A stretch of 8,443 bases of DNA from an uncultured bacterium (GCA_903907175.1 CAIVNB010000074.1:1-8443), one strand, 5' to 3'; positions 1-5,780 are shown, numbered from the stretch's first letter. Program-made: numbers and translations. The notes: generated by a model from the sequence alone, not told the origin.

Positions 1-519
1 TACGCCAAGATAAGCAATAAACATAAAAATAGAAGAATCGAGTAGTTGGGACCAGAGGTTAGAAAGATTAGAGCGTATCCAGAAATATTTTGCTCCAATA
101 TTTTTTTTGAAAAAGAAAAAAGAAAAAACATCTTGATATTCGCCTATTACATAAGCCACAAGTGAAGCTATCGAGAAACGCACAGAAATACCAAAAATAA
201 GATTATACCCATCATGTGCCCACATCCCTGATTTTGCCCAAGGTACAATTATGGAAATAGCTGAGTACAACAAAAATATTAGAATAGAAAGAATACCGGC
301 TAGAACAAAATTCTTCGCCATTTTTTTGCCATAAACTTCACCAATAACATCTGTCATTATGAAGACTATTGGAAAACAAAAAACAGCCACCGAAAGATGG
401 GTACCAAAAAGAAAAGGCATTAATTTTATCCCTAAAGTATTAGCCGCAAAAAGAGAGCTGAGATAAAGCGTTAAACAAACAAGAATTTTTTTATAATCTA
501 ATTCTGTAAGAGTTTGCAT
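1..519 (-). CDS. Queuosine precursor transporter (YhhQ/VUT, DUF165 family), C-terminus cut by window edge
   Basis: An open frame of 173 codons runs from an ATG at 519 to the left edge without a stop, so the 3' end lies outside the window. The product is a polytopic membrane protein with hydrophobic segments around residues 11-28, 41-56, 70-92 and 107-126. Family signatures are visible: NTLGIK at 27-32, the loop DVIGEVYGKK at 57-66, and WIRSNLSNLWSQLLDSSIF at 147-165, which matches the W-x-R-N-x-x-S-x-x-x-S-Q-x-x-D signature of the YhhQ/VUT family. Members import 7-deazaguanine precursors of queuosine, a tRNA wobble modification. The family is clear from sequence, but the exact substrate is inferred. 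The gene starts 18 nt after the rplK stop, so it is probably in the same operon. No Shine-Dalgarno sequence is seen. It occupies the place where rplA usually follows rplK. Confidence 0.88.
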   Translation of the reverse strand, partial: MQTLTELDYKKILVCLTLYLSSLFAANTLGIKLMPFLFGTHLSVAVFCFPIVFIMTDVIGEVYGKKMAKNFVLAGILSILIFLLYSAISIIVPWAKSGMWAHDGYNLIFGISVRFSIASLVAYVIGEYQDVFSFFFFKKNIGAKYFWIRSNLSNLWSQLLDSSIFMFIAYLGV

Positions 520-537
520 TATTATACATTTAGTAAT

Positions 538-960
538 TTATATTACCTCGATACCCATTGATCGAGCAGAACCAGCCACGATATTTATAGCACCTTGTTC
601 ATCTTTGGCATTCAAATCTTTCATTTTTTTATTAGCAATCTCCAATGCTTGAGCACGAGTGATTTTACCAACTTTAGTCACAGCATTTTTACCTGATCCT
701 TTCTCAATGCCAGCGGCCTTTAAAATAAGCCCTGTTACTGGAGGGGTTTTGACAGTAAAATCATAAGTTCTATCTTCATATACAGTAACAACCACAGAAA
801 CCTTATCTCCTACCATTTTTTGAGTTGCAGCATTAAATTTAGTTACGAAATCACCGATATTAATACCCGCTTGCCCTAATGCAGGCCCTAATGGTGGAGC
901 AGGAGTTGCTTTTGCTGCTTGTATTTGTAATTTTATTTTTTTTGTTATTTTCTTTGCCAT
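538..960 (-). CDS. rplK: 50S ribosomal protein L11
   Basis: The 140-residue length is usual for L11. The N-terminal domain (about 1-70) carries the proline-rich loop PAPPLGPALGQAGINI at 20-35, where thiostrepton and elongation factors act. The C-terminal 23S rRNA-binding domain (about 71-140) has KTPPVTGLILKAAG at 71-84, GSGKNAVTKVGKIT at 88-101 and the ending GSARSMGIEVI. L11 sits at the GTPase-associated centre of the large subunit and is needed for the stringent response in bacteria that have RelA. The frame starts at ATG 960, with no Shine-Dalgarno sequence in the AT-rich leader. It lies 115 nt downstream of nusG, and that gap holds a nested inverted repeat. In most bacteria rplA follows directly, but here the next gene is a membrane transporter. 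Confidence 0.98.
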   Translation of the reverse strand: MAKKITKKIKLQIQAAKATPAPPLGPALGQAGINIGDFVTKFNAATQKMVGDKVSVVVTVYEDRTYDFTVKTPPVTGLILKAAGIEKGSGKNAVTKVGKITRAQALEIANKKMKDLNAKDEQGAINIVAGSARSMGIEVI

Positions 961-1008
961 CCCAGTAATAAATTTTATTTATAATTAATAATATTAATCT
1001 ATACTATT

Positions 1009-1066
1009 TTGTCCTTTTTGTCTATTTTTTTGATTTGAAGCTAATCAAAAATTTACAACGGGACAA
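1009..1066 (-). other. Nested inverted repeat in the nusG-rplK intergenic region (possible RNA leader structure)
   Basis: Three arms pair in register across this 58-base segment: TTGTCC (1009-1014) with GGACAA (1061-1066), TTGT (1018-1021) with ACAA (1055-1058), and TTTTTGATT (1027-1035) with AATCAAAAA (1043-1051). They enclose a 7-base loop at 1036-1042, with small internal loops between the arms. On the transcribed minus strand no U-tract follows the outer arm, so it does not look like a terminator. If the secE-nusG transcript reads through, the RNA could fold just ahead of rplK, where an L1-binding leader is known in other bacteria. The structure is visible in sequence. The function is inferred. 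Confidence 0.45.
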
Positions 1067-1075
1067 GTATTATTT

Positions 1076-1621
1076 TTAGATTTTTTTGACCTGAAGAAAG
1101 TCGAGCTCGACTGGTGTCTCACGACCGAACATTGAGACAAGCACTTTTATTTTTCCACGCTCTCCGTCTACTGAATTTACTTTTCCTTCAAGATCTTTAA
1201 ACGGACCATCCACAATTCTAACTATTTCATTAATTGCAATATCAATCTTATGTTTAATGGTACTCTGATCCATTTTCTTAAACAAATAATCTACTTCCTC
1301 TTTTTTAAGAGGTACTGGATTGACTCCTGCTCCCACGAACCCCGTAACACGAGGAGTGTTGCGAACAACATACCAAGAATCATCCGTTACGATCATGTCT
1401 ACAAGTACATATCCAGGATAGATTTTTTCTTCTACCTCAACTCTTTTTCCTGCCTTTATCTTTATTTTTTTTTCAATTGGCACGATAACATTAAAAATTT
1501 TATCGTTCATTCCGAGTGAATCTATGCGCTGACGTAAATTTCTAAGAACCGCATTTTCATATCCTGCATAAGTGTGAATAGCATACCAATTTCTAACTCC
1601 TTGTATTTCTTGTTTTGACAT
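1076..1621 (-). CDS. nusG: Transcription termination/antitermination factor NusG
   Basis: The 181-residue protein has the two NusG domains. The NGN domain (about 9-115) opens with NWYAIHTYAGYENAV and carries YPGYVLVDM (68-76) and VRNTPRVTGFVG (86-97), which contact the RNA polymerase clamp. The C-terminal KOW domain (about 125-181) carries IVRIVDGPFKDLEGKV (133-148) and ends FGRETPVELDFLQVKKI. NusG binds elongating RNA polymerase, modulates pausing and Rho action, and links polymerase to ribosomal protein S10. It starts at ATG 1621, 12 nt after the secE stop. The gap is only A/T and has no Shine-Dalgarno sequence, so translation may be coupled to secE or rely on an unstructured start. The secE-nusG-rplK order is the widely conserved one. 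Confidence 0.98.
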   Translation of the reverse strand: MSKQEIQGVRNWYAIHTYAGYENAVLRNLRQRIDSLGMNDKIFNVIVPIEKKIKIKAGKRVEVEEKIYPGYVLVDMIVTDDSWYVVRNTPRVTGFVGAGVNPVPLKKEEVDYLFKKMDQSTIKHKIDIAINEIVRIVDGPFKDLEGKVNSVDGERGKIKVLVSMFGRETPVELDFLQVKKI

Positions 1622-1633
1622 AAAATTTAAAAA

Positions 1634-1819
1634 TTAAAATGAAATTATTTTGCCCAATCCTTGTGAGAAAATAAAATCAAAAATACCCAAAAAATAAGCA
1701 ACAACAACTGAAAGTACGATGACTATTAAAGTGTAAAAAATAGTTTGATTCCTACTAGGCCAAACTACATGTTTTAATTCTGCTTGAATTTCTTTAAAAT
1801 ATTCGGTTATTTTTGACAT
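1634..1819 (-). CDS. secE: Preprotein translocase subunit SecE
   Basis: This is a short, single-span SecE of 61 residues when started at ATG 1819. It has the amphipathic N-terminal helix (about 1-19) ending in the conserved HVVWPSR (17-23) and one membrane helix (about 27-46). It is the short form found in many bacteria, unlike the three-span E. coli protein. SecE clamps the SecY channel in the inner membrane. An in-frame TTG at 1831 would add MAKF, but ATG 1819 gives the usual family N-terminus. The only strong Shine-Dalgarno sequence here (GGAGG, 1849-1853) is not placed for either start. It fits an in-frame ATG at 1840 that meets a TAA two codons later. The gene is first in the secE-nusG-rplK unit. 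Confidence 0.93.
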   Translation of the reverse strand: MSKITEYFKEIQAELKHVVWPSRNQTIFYTLIVIVLSVVVAYFLGIFDFIFSQGLGKIISF

Positions 1820-1831
1820 AAATTTCGCCAA

Positions 1832-1853
1832 TTAAGGCATTAGTTAAACCTCC
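1832..1853 (-). promoter_or_regulatory. Shine-Dalgarno sequence plus two-codon upstream reading frame in the secE leader
   Basis: GGAGG at 1853-1849 lies 8 nt before ATG (1840-1838), which is followed by CCT and TAA (1834-1832). The mini-frame is in the same phase as secE, and TTG (1831) follows its stop directly. It is the only strong Shine-Dalgarno match ahead of any gene start in the window, yet it serves a two-codon peptide. It may deliver ribosomes that reinitiate on secE, or it may mark a former N-terminus broken by a substitution or a sequence error. Confidence 0.5.
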
Positions 1854-1859
1854 GTTTTT

Positions 1860-1887
1860 AAAAAAGCCCCCTTTCAAGGGCTTTTTT
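1860..1887 (-). terminator. Rho-independent terminator, bidirectional, after the SIMPL gene
   Basis: AAAAAAGCCC (1860-1869) pairs with GGGCTTTTTT (1878-1887) around an 8-base loop. The stem has four G:C pairs flanked by six A:T pairs, so either strand ends in six T residues. It lies 30 nt after the SIMPL stop codon and before secE. It therefore most likely ends the FKBP-SIMPL transcript. It also overlaps the predicted start point of the secE transcript. Confidence 0.85.
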
Positions 1888-1888
1888 A

Positions 1889-1917
1889 ATACTACTCCAA
1901 ACCTATAAAATAGTCAA
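1889..1917 (-). promoter_or_regulatory. Sigma-70-like promoter for secE-nusG-rplK
   Basis: TTGACT (1917-1912, 5 of 6 to consensus) begins at the base after the SIMPL stop codon. It is followed by a 17-bp spacer and TAGTAT (1894-1889, 4 of 6). The predicted start is near 1882, inside the terminator stem, giving a leader of about 60 nt before the secE ATG at 1819. Hexamers and spacing are read from the sequence. Activity is inferred. Confidence 0.55.
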
Positions 1918-2724
1918 TTATTTTATTTCATAAGTAATAGTTACGTCTGAACTGATTGTGTTTTCACCAACTGGAAGTACTGCTGGAGCGGATCCTGCTG
2001 CTGAAACACTATCCATTTTTGCAAGACTATTAGTATACATTGGCATCGGATAATTCCCATTTTCACTAAAAGAGGTCATTTTGCCCAGTCTAATTTCTAA
2101 GTCTTTTGCTAAAATTTTTGCTTTATTTTTTGCATCATCTATGGCCTCCTTTCGAGCTTGTACTTTTAATCCATCTTCATTGTCTATCGTAAAATTGGGC
2201 CCATAAAGATCTGTCACTCCAAGAGCTCCAAGATCTTGTATAATCTTGCCAGCACTATCCGTATTTCTAATCTTTATACTTATATTTTCATATGCTTCAT
2301 ACCCAACAATGACATTGTTGCCATTATTTGGTGGACAATTATATTGAGTACATGGCACTACTTGTTTGTCATATCTATACTCATACTTTGGATTAAATGA
2401 AACACTTACTGTCTTAATATCTTTTTCCAAAACATTATTTACTTTTAAAGCTGCTAAAACTCTTGCCTCAACTTCACTCACTTGTGTCTGAGCATCTTTT
2501 ACTGTTTTTGCCTCTTTCCTAATAGTAAAAGAAACATTAGCAATATCAGGGGCTGCTTGAACTTCCCCATGTCCAGTAATGGTAATAATATTTTGGTTAC
2601 CATTTTGGTATTTATTTTCATTTCGATCATCTCGTCCTCCGCAAATCACACATAAAATAACAAAAATTACTACCGCCAAAACCCAATATTTTTTATTTGT
2701 TTTAAATTCTTCCCAAGTAATCAT
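1918..2724 (-). CDS. Membrane-anchored SIMPL domain protein (DUF541)
   Basis: This 268-residue protein starts at ATG 2724 with an N-terminal membrane anchor (about 13-28) after a short charged stretch. A polar linker (30-44, rich in N, D and R) leads to a SIMPL/DUF541 domain from about 46 to the end. Typical elements are ITITGHGEVQAAPDIANVSFTI (47-68), VGYEAYENISIKIRN (140-154), the helix with KEAIDDAKNKAKILA (192-206), and the closing SSDVTITYEI. Relatives such as Brucella BP26 are periplasmic and form oligomers. Their molecular role is poorly defined. Two cysteines in VPCTQYNCPP (123-132) lie in a hairpin-like insertion and could form a disulfide outside the membrane. The -1 residue before C28 is I, so this is not a convincing lipobox. 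It follows the FKBP gene by 6 nt and was probably transcribed with it. Confidence 0.9.
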   Translation of the reverse strand: MITWEEFKTNKKYWVLAVVIFVILCVICGGRDDRNENKYQNGNQNIITITGHGEVQAAPDIANVSFTIRKEAKTVKDAQTQVSEVEARVLAALKVNNVLEKDIKTVSVSFNPKYEYRYDKQVVPCTQYNCPPNNGNNVIVGYEAYENISIKIRNTDSAGKIIQDLGALGVTDLYGPNFTIDNEDGLKVQARKEAIDDAKNKAKILAKDLEIRLGKMTSFSENGNYPMPMYTNSLAKMDSVSAAGSAPAVLPVGENTISSDVTITYEIK

Positions 2725-2730
2725 AAAATT

Positions 2731-3231
2731 TTATTTCTTAATCCCTAATAATTCGACTTCAAAAATCAACGTTGCATTTGGTGGAATTACTCCTCCTGCC
2801 CCACTTGACCCATAGGCAAATAGAGGTGCTAGCTCGAGTTTTCTTTGTTCTCCAACTTTCATGCCAGCAACACCAACATCCCAACCTTTAATAACCTGCC
2901 CAGCGCCTATAGTAAAAACAAAAGGTTGAACGTGATTGAACTTTGGGTCAACGTTTGAATCAAAAGTAGTCCCATCTGTGAGCGTTCCTGTATAATTCAT
3001 TGCAACAGTATCCCCTGCTTTTGCGACTTCCCCCGTTCCTTCTTTTAGTGTTGTAATTTTTACTCCCTCAGTATTTTGCACATTTTGTGTATTTCCCATA
3101 TTTGTATTTTGCTCTACCCCAATATTTTCTTTAGGAGCAGGACTCTTATTAATTGTAATGTAAATTAACCCTCCAATAACTACTAAAACTATCAAAACCC
3201 AAACTATCATCATATTATTTTCTTTTTTCAT
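2731..3231 (-). CDS. Membrane-anchored FKBP-type peptidyl-prolyl cis-trans isomerase
   Basis: The 166-residue protein has an N-terminal membrane helix (about 8-27), a low-complexity N/Q/T-rich linker (30-55) and a complete FKBP domain (about 56-166). The residues that line the FKBP12 active site are all present: Y80 in MNYTG, F90 and D91 in TFDSN, F106 in FVFTIG, V113-I114 and W117 in QVIKGWD, Y140 in FAYGSSG, and F157 in LIFEVELLGI. It should therefore be an active prolyl isomerase, tethered to the outer face of the cytoplasmic membrane and assisting folding of exported proteins. The start is ATG 3231; internal ATGs at codons 7 and 8 are possible. There is no Shine-Dalgarno sequence. It is first in a two-gene unit with the SIMPL protein and has its own promoter upstream. 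Confidence 0.95.
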   Translation of the reverse strand: MKKENNMMIVWVLIVLVVIGGLIYITINKSPAPKENIGVEQNTNMGNTQNVQNTEGVKITTLKEGTGEVAKAGDTVAMNYTGTLTDGTTFDSNVDPKFNHVQPFVFTIGAGQVIKGWDVGVAGMKVGEQRKLELAPLFAYGSSGAGGVIPPNATLIFEVELLGIKK

Positions 3232-3275
3232 AATTTTATTTTGTTTTTATAATTTATTAAACTTTTAATAGCTTG

Positions 3276-3303
3276 ATTATACACCCGAAGGTGTCTAAAT
3301 CAA
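3276..3303 (-). promoter_or_regulatory. Sigma-70-like promoter for the FKBP-SIMPL unit
   Basis: TTGATT (3303-3298, 4 of 6), a 16-bp spacer and a perfect TATAAT (3281-3276) predict a start near 3269 and a leader of about 38 nt to ATG 3231. The spacer contains ACACC-TTCG-GGTGT (3294-3281), a small perfect hairpin with a UUCG loop that overlaps the first base of the -10 box. It would be transcribed only by read-through from murB and has no U-tract after it. Confidence 0.6.
3281..3294 (-). repeat. UUCG-tetraloop hairpin between murB and the FKBP gene
   Basis: On the minus strand ACACC and GGTGT form a 5-bp perfect stem closed by C-UUCG-G, a very stable RNA tetraloop. It lies 45 nt beyond the murB stop. 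No run of U follows, so it is not a standard terminator. It could protect the 3' end of the transporter-murB mRNA. Confidence 0.45.
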
Positions 3304-3338
3304 ATTGACGTTTCAAAAAGGAATTTCTTACTGATTTT

Positions 3339-4352
3339 TTAGATAAAATTAACTTCTGGAACAAGTTTGAGTCCAAATTTTTGATAAACGGAATCAATTA
3401 CTTGAAATGCTAGATTTTTTACTTCTTCTCCTGTTGCCCCTCCATAATTAACCAATACAAGAGCTTGACGCTCATGTATTCCAACTTTCCCAAGTCTTTT
3501 CCCTTTCCATCCACAATTCTCGATAAGCCAACCTGAAGGTATTTTTATGAGATTGTCCTCGTTAAATGAAGGGACATCTGGAAATTCTTTTTTTAACCTT
3601 TCAAATTTTTCTTGATCAACATAAACATTTTTGAAAAAACTTCCCGCATTGCCTAAAATTTTTGGATCTGGCAATTTGCTTTTACGAATTTCTGTGACTG
3701 CGTCGCTAATTGTTTTCGGCCCCGTTACTTCTATATTATTTTTTTCTAAATATTCTTGTAATGTCTTATACCTTATGTTTTTGCTTTCCTTTTTATATAG
3801 TTTTACAACTACCGCTGAAATAAAATATTGCCCTTTCAATTCCCCTTTGAAAACACTGTCTCTGTACCCAAATTTGCATTCTTTATTTGAAAAAACTTTC
3901 TTTTCTCCAGTATTTATTTCATAAGCTTCAACATTTTCTAAAACATCTTTTATTTCAACGCCATATGCCCCAATATTCTGCACTGGAGTAGCTCCAACCG
4001 TGCCTGGAACTAAAGATAAATTTTCAATACCCCAATAGCCACGGTCTACTGAAAAATTCACTAGATCATTCCACCACTCACCTCCCATGGATTTTATTAA
4101 GACAAAATCTTCTGTTTCTTTTAGTACTTCAATTCCCTTTAATCTATTGGAAACAACTATTCCATAAAAATCTTTTATAAACAAAATATTACTTCCACCA
4201 CCTAGAAAAAGTTTTTCATTTTTTTTAAATTCTGGAATTTTAAATAACTCCTGTAACTCTAATTCATTTTTTAATTCAATAAAATAAAGTGCTTTTGCGT
4301 GTATCCCAAAAGTATTTAATTTTGTTAAATCATAATTTTTTAAAATTTCCAT
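3339..4352 (-). CDS. murB: UDP-N-acetylenolpyruvoylglucosamine reductase (MurB)
   Basis: MurB reduces the enolpyruvyl group of UDP-GlcNAc-enolpyruvate with NADPH and FAD to give UDP-MurNAc, in the cytoplasm. The 337-residue length fits the longer, E. coli-like class. The FAD-binding part has LGGGSNILF (50-58) and the block PGTVGATPVQNIGAYGVE (116-133). The catalytic set is present: R164 in FGYRDSVFK, S238 in GNAGSFFKN as the proton donor, and E333 in VPEVNFI. The C-terminal substrate domain has SGWLIENCGWKGKR (273-286). It starts at ATG 4352, only 3 nt after the stop of the NRAMP-related gene, so the two are probably co-transcribed and translationally coupled. It implies that the cell makes peptidoglycan. 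Confidence 0.97.
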   Translation of the reverse strand: MEILKNYDLTKLNTFGIHAKALYFIELKNELELQELFKIPEFKKNEKLFLGGGSNILFIKDFYGIVVSNRLKGIEVLKETEDFVLIKSMGGEWWNDLVNFSVDRGYWGIENLSLVPGTVGATPVQNIGAYGVEIKDVLENVEAYEINTGEKKVFSNKECKFGYRDSVFKGELKGQYFISAVVVKLYKKESKNIRYKTLQEYLEKNNIEVTGPKTISDAVTEIRKSKLPDPKILGNAGSFFKNVYVDQEKFERLKKEFPDVPSFNEDNLIKIPSGWLIENCGWKGKRLGKVGIHERQALVLVNYGGATGEEVKNLAFQVIDSVYQKFGLKLVPEVNFI

Positions 4353-4355
4353 AAA

Positions 4356-5726
4356 TTATACAAAGATAAAAATTATCGTCCCAATACTTACTATCGATAA
4401 TAGCAAAACAGTAAACCAACCTAAAACGTTGGCAACCTTTTTGTTTTTAAATCTACCCATTACCTCTTCACTTGAGCCCAAGCGAACAATAAAAAATATT
4501 ATAACTGGTGAAATCACACCATTCAATACAGCCGAATAAATCAGTGCTTTTATTGGATCAAGTCCGATAAAATTTAATCCAATCCCCAAAATCATAGCTA
4601 TAATTATCACTCCATAAAAAGAAGTGGCTTGTTTAAGTTTTCTATAAAGCCCAGTTTTCCAATTAAATGCTTCAGACATTGCGTAAGACGCTGAACCTGC
4701 AAGCACTGGAATCGCCAAAAGTCCTACCCCTAAAATTCCAATAGCAAACAAGCCAAAAGCAAAATCACCCGCAAAAGGTCGTAGAGCTTGTGCTGCATCT
4801 GCGGCTGTGCCAATATTTGTAATACCATTTGTAAACAATGCCGCAGCACAAGTAGCAATTATAAAAAACATAATGAGATTTGAAAAAAACATTCCAGACC
4901 AAACATCAATTCTCATTTTACGAATATCCATATCAGTAGTCATGGTTTTTCGTTTTTCTTCAGTTCTTTCACCCTTTTCTATCTGTTCTTCTACTTCTTG
5001 CGAAGTTTGCCAAAAAAATAAATAAGGAGATATAGTAGTACCAAATGCAGCACAAATTAAAATAATTTCATCTTTTGTAAATGAGACTGTTGGGACAATT
5101 AAATGTCTAAACACATCTCCCCAATTTATATTTACATAAAATGCTGTGATTACATAAGCGAGAAGGATCAAAGCCAAATATTTTAAATATTTCGAATATT
5201 TTTTATAAGGAATAAAAATCTGAAGTCCTAAAGAAAGTACCGCAAACCCTATAACTAAAAAAATAAAATTTAATTTCGGAAAAATCAACTGTGTTCCTTT
5301 TGCCATCGCCCCAAGGTCTGCTCCTATGTTAAAAACGTTTGCAAAAAGAAGTAAAACTACACAAAAATATAAAACTTTTTTTGAAAAGTGTCTTTTTATG
5401 TTTGTAGCTAGCCCTACCCCCGTAGCAAGCCCTATTCTTGCACACATTTCTTGTACTACTGCCATAAGAGGGAAAGAAAAAAGTGAAAGCCAAATTAGAT
5501 TGAACCCCCTTGAAGCACCCATTTGCGAGTATGTAGCAATACCAGAAGGATCATCGTCAGCAGCCCCAGTTGTAAGGCCTGGACCCAATGTCTTCCAATA
5601 CTCTTTTGCTTCTTTTACAGTTTTTTGATTCTCAATATCATCTTTTATTTCATGTTCTAATTCAACACTTTTTTCAAGTACTTCTGCTGGCATGCTAAAA
5701 ATTTTCTCTAAAATACTCTTTCGCAT
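4356..5726 (-). CDS. NRAMP (SLC11)-related divalent metal ion transporter
   Basis: From ATG 5726 the protein has 456 residues: a hydrophilic, acidic N-terminal stretch (about 1-48), then about 11 hydrophobic segments with LeuT-like organisation. The first-helix motif reads DDDPSGIATYSQMGA (57-71), where canonical NRAMPs have DPGN. The sixth-helix motif reads AAFGTTISPYLFFWQTSQE (226-244), where canonical members carry MPH. Family membership is clear, but the metal-binding methionine and histidine are absent, so the ion may be Mg2+ or another ion instead of Mn2+/Fe2+. A charged loop follows (about 243-270). The frame is open up to 5831, but that would overlap the divergent aminotransferase gene and its promoter. 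ATG 5726 fits the extended -10 promoter, and ATG 5735 is the alternative. murB follows after 3 nt. Confidence 0.9.
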   Translation of the reverse strand: MRKSILEKIFSMPAEVLEKSVELEHEIKDDIENQKTVKEAKEYWKTLGPGLTTGAADDDPSGIATYSQMGASRGFNLIWLSLFSFPLMAVVQEMCARIGLATGVGLATNIKRHFSKKVLYFCVVLLLFANVFNIGADLGAMAKGTQLIFPKLNFIFLVIGFAVLSLGLQIFIPYKKYSKYLKYLALILLAYVITAFYVNINWGDVFRHLIVPTVSFTKDEIILICAAFGTTISPYLFFWQTSQEVEEQIEKGERTEEKRKTMTTDMDIRKMRIDVWSGMFFSNLIMFFIIATCAAALFTNGITNIGTAADAAQALRPFAGDFAFGLFAIGILGVGLLAIPVLAGSASYAMSEAFNWKTGLYRKLKQATSFYGVIIIAMILGIGLNFIGLDPIKALIYSAVLNGVISPVIIFFIVRLGSSEEVMGRFKNKKVANVLGWFTVLLLSIVSIGTIIFIFV

Positions 5727-5749
5727 AATACTCATAATTATCGCATAAT
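5721..5749. repeat. Direct repeat TCGCATAAT x2 with central partial copy; Fur-box-like, over the transporter start
   Basis: TCGCATAAT occurs at 5721-5729 and 5741-5749, exactly 20 bp apart (about two helical turns), with TCATAAT at 5732-5738 between them. Read on the minus strand, positions 5742-5724 match the Fur consensus at 14 of 19 positions by my count. The element covers the predicted -10 box, start point and ATG of the transporter gene, a typical place for a repressor. AT-richness makes chance matches likely. Confidence 0.35.
5737..5745 (-). promoter_or_regulatory. Extended -10 promoter for the transporter-murB unit
   Basis: TGC (5745-5743) directly precedes GATAAT (5742-5737, 5 of 6), the TGn extended -10 arrangement. 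No good -35 hexamer is seen 16-18 bp upstream, as is common for this type. The predicted start is near 5730, about 4 nt before ATG 5726, so the mRNA would be almost leaderless. It would also exclude ATG 5735 as the start. Confidence 0.4.
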
Positions 5750-5780
5750 TTTGAAAAAGAGCGAGCCCCGTAGCGAGTTT

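Noticed and set aside
996..1024. TAGACA, 17 bp, TAGATT as an rplK promoter
   Set aside because: The -10 match is weak (4 of 6) in very AT-rich DNA; kept only as a possibility in the inverted-repeat finding.
1820..1831. TTG start for secE giving four extra residues
   Set aside because: ATG 1819 gives the usual SecE N-terminus, and the TTG has no Shine-Dalgarno sequence at proper spacing; it remains a possible reinitiation site.
2641..2724. SIMPL protein as a lipoprotein, because of the cysteine at residue 28
   Set aside because: The preceding residues CVI do not fit a lipobox (Ile at -1), so a plain membrane anchor is more likely.
4355..4360. TATAAT just before the murB ATG as a murB promoter
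   Set aside because: The predicted start would fall inside codon 2 of murB, and the hexamer arises from the last codon and stop of the upstream gene.
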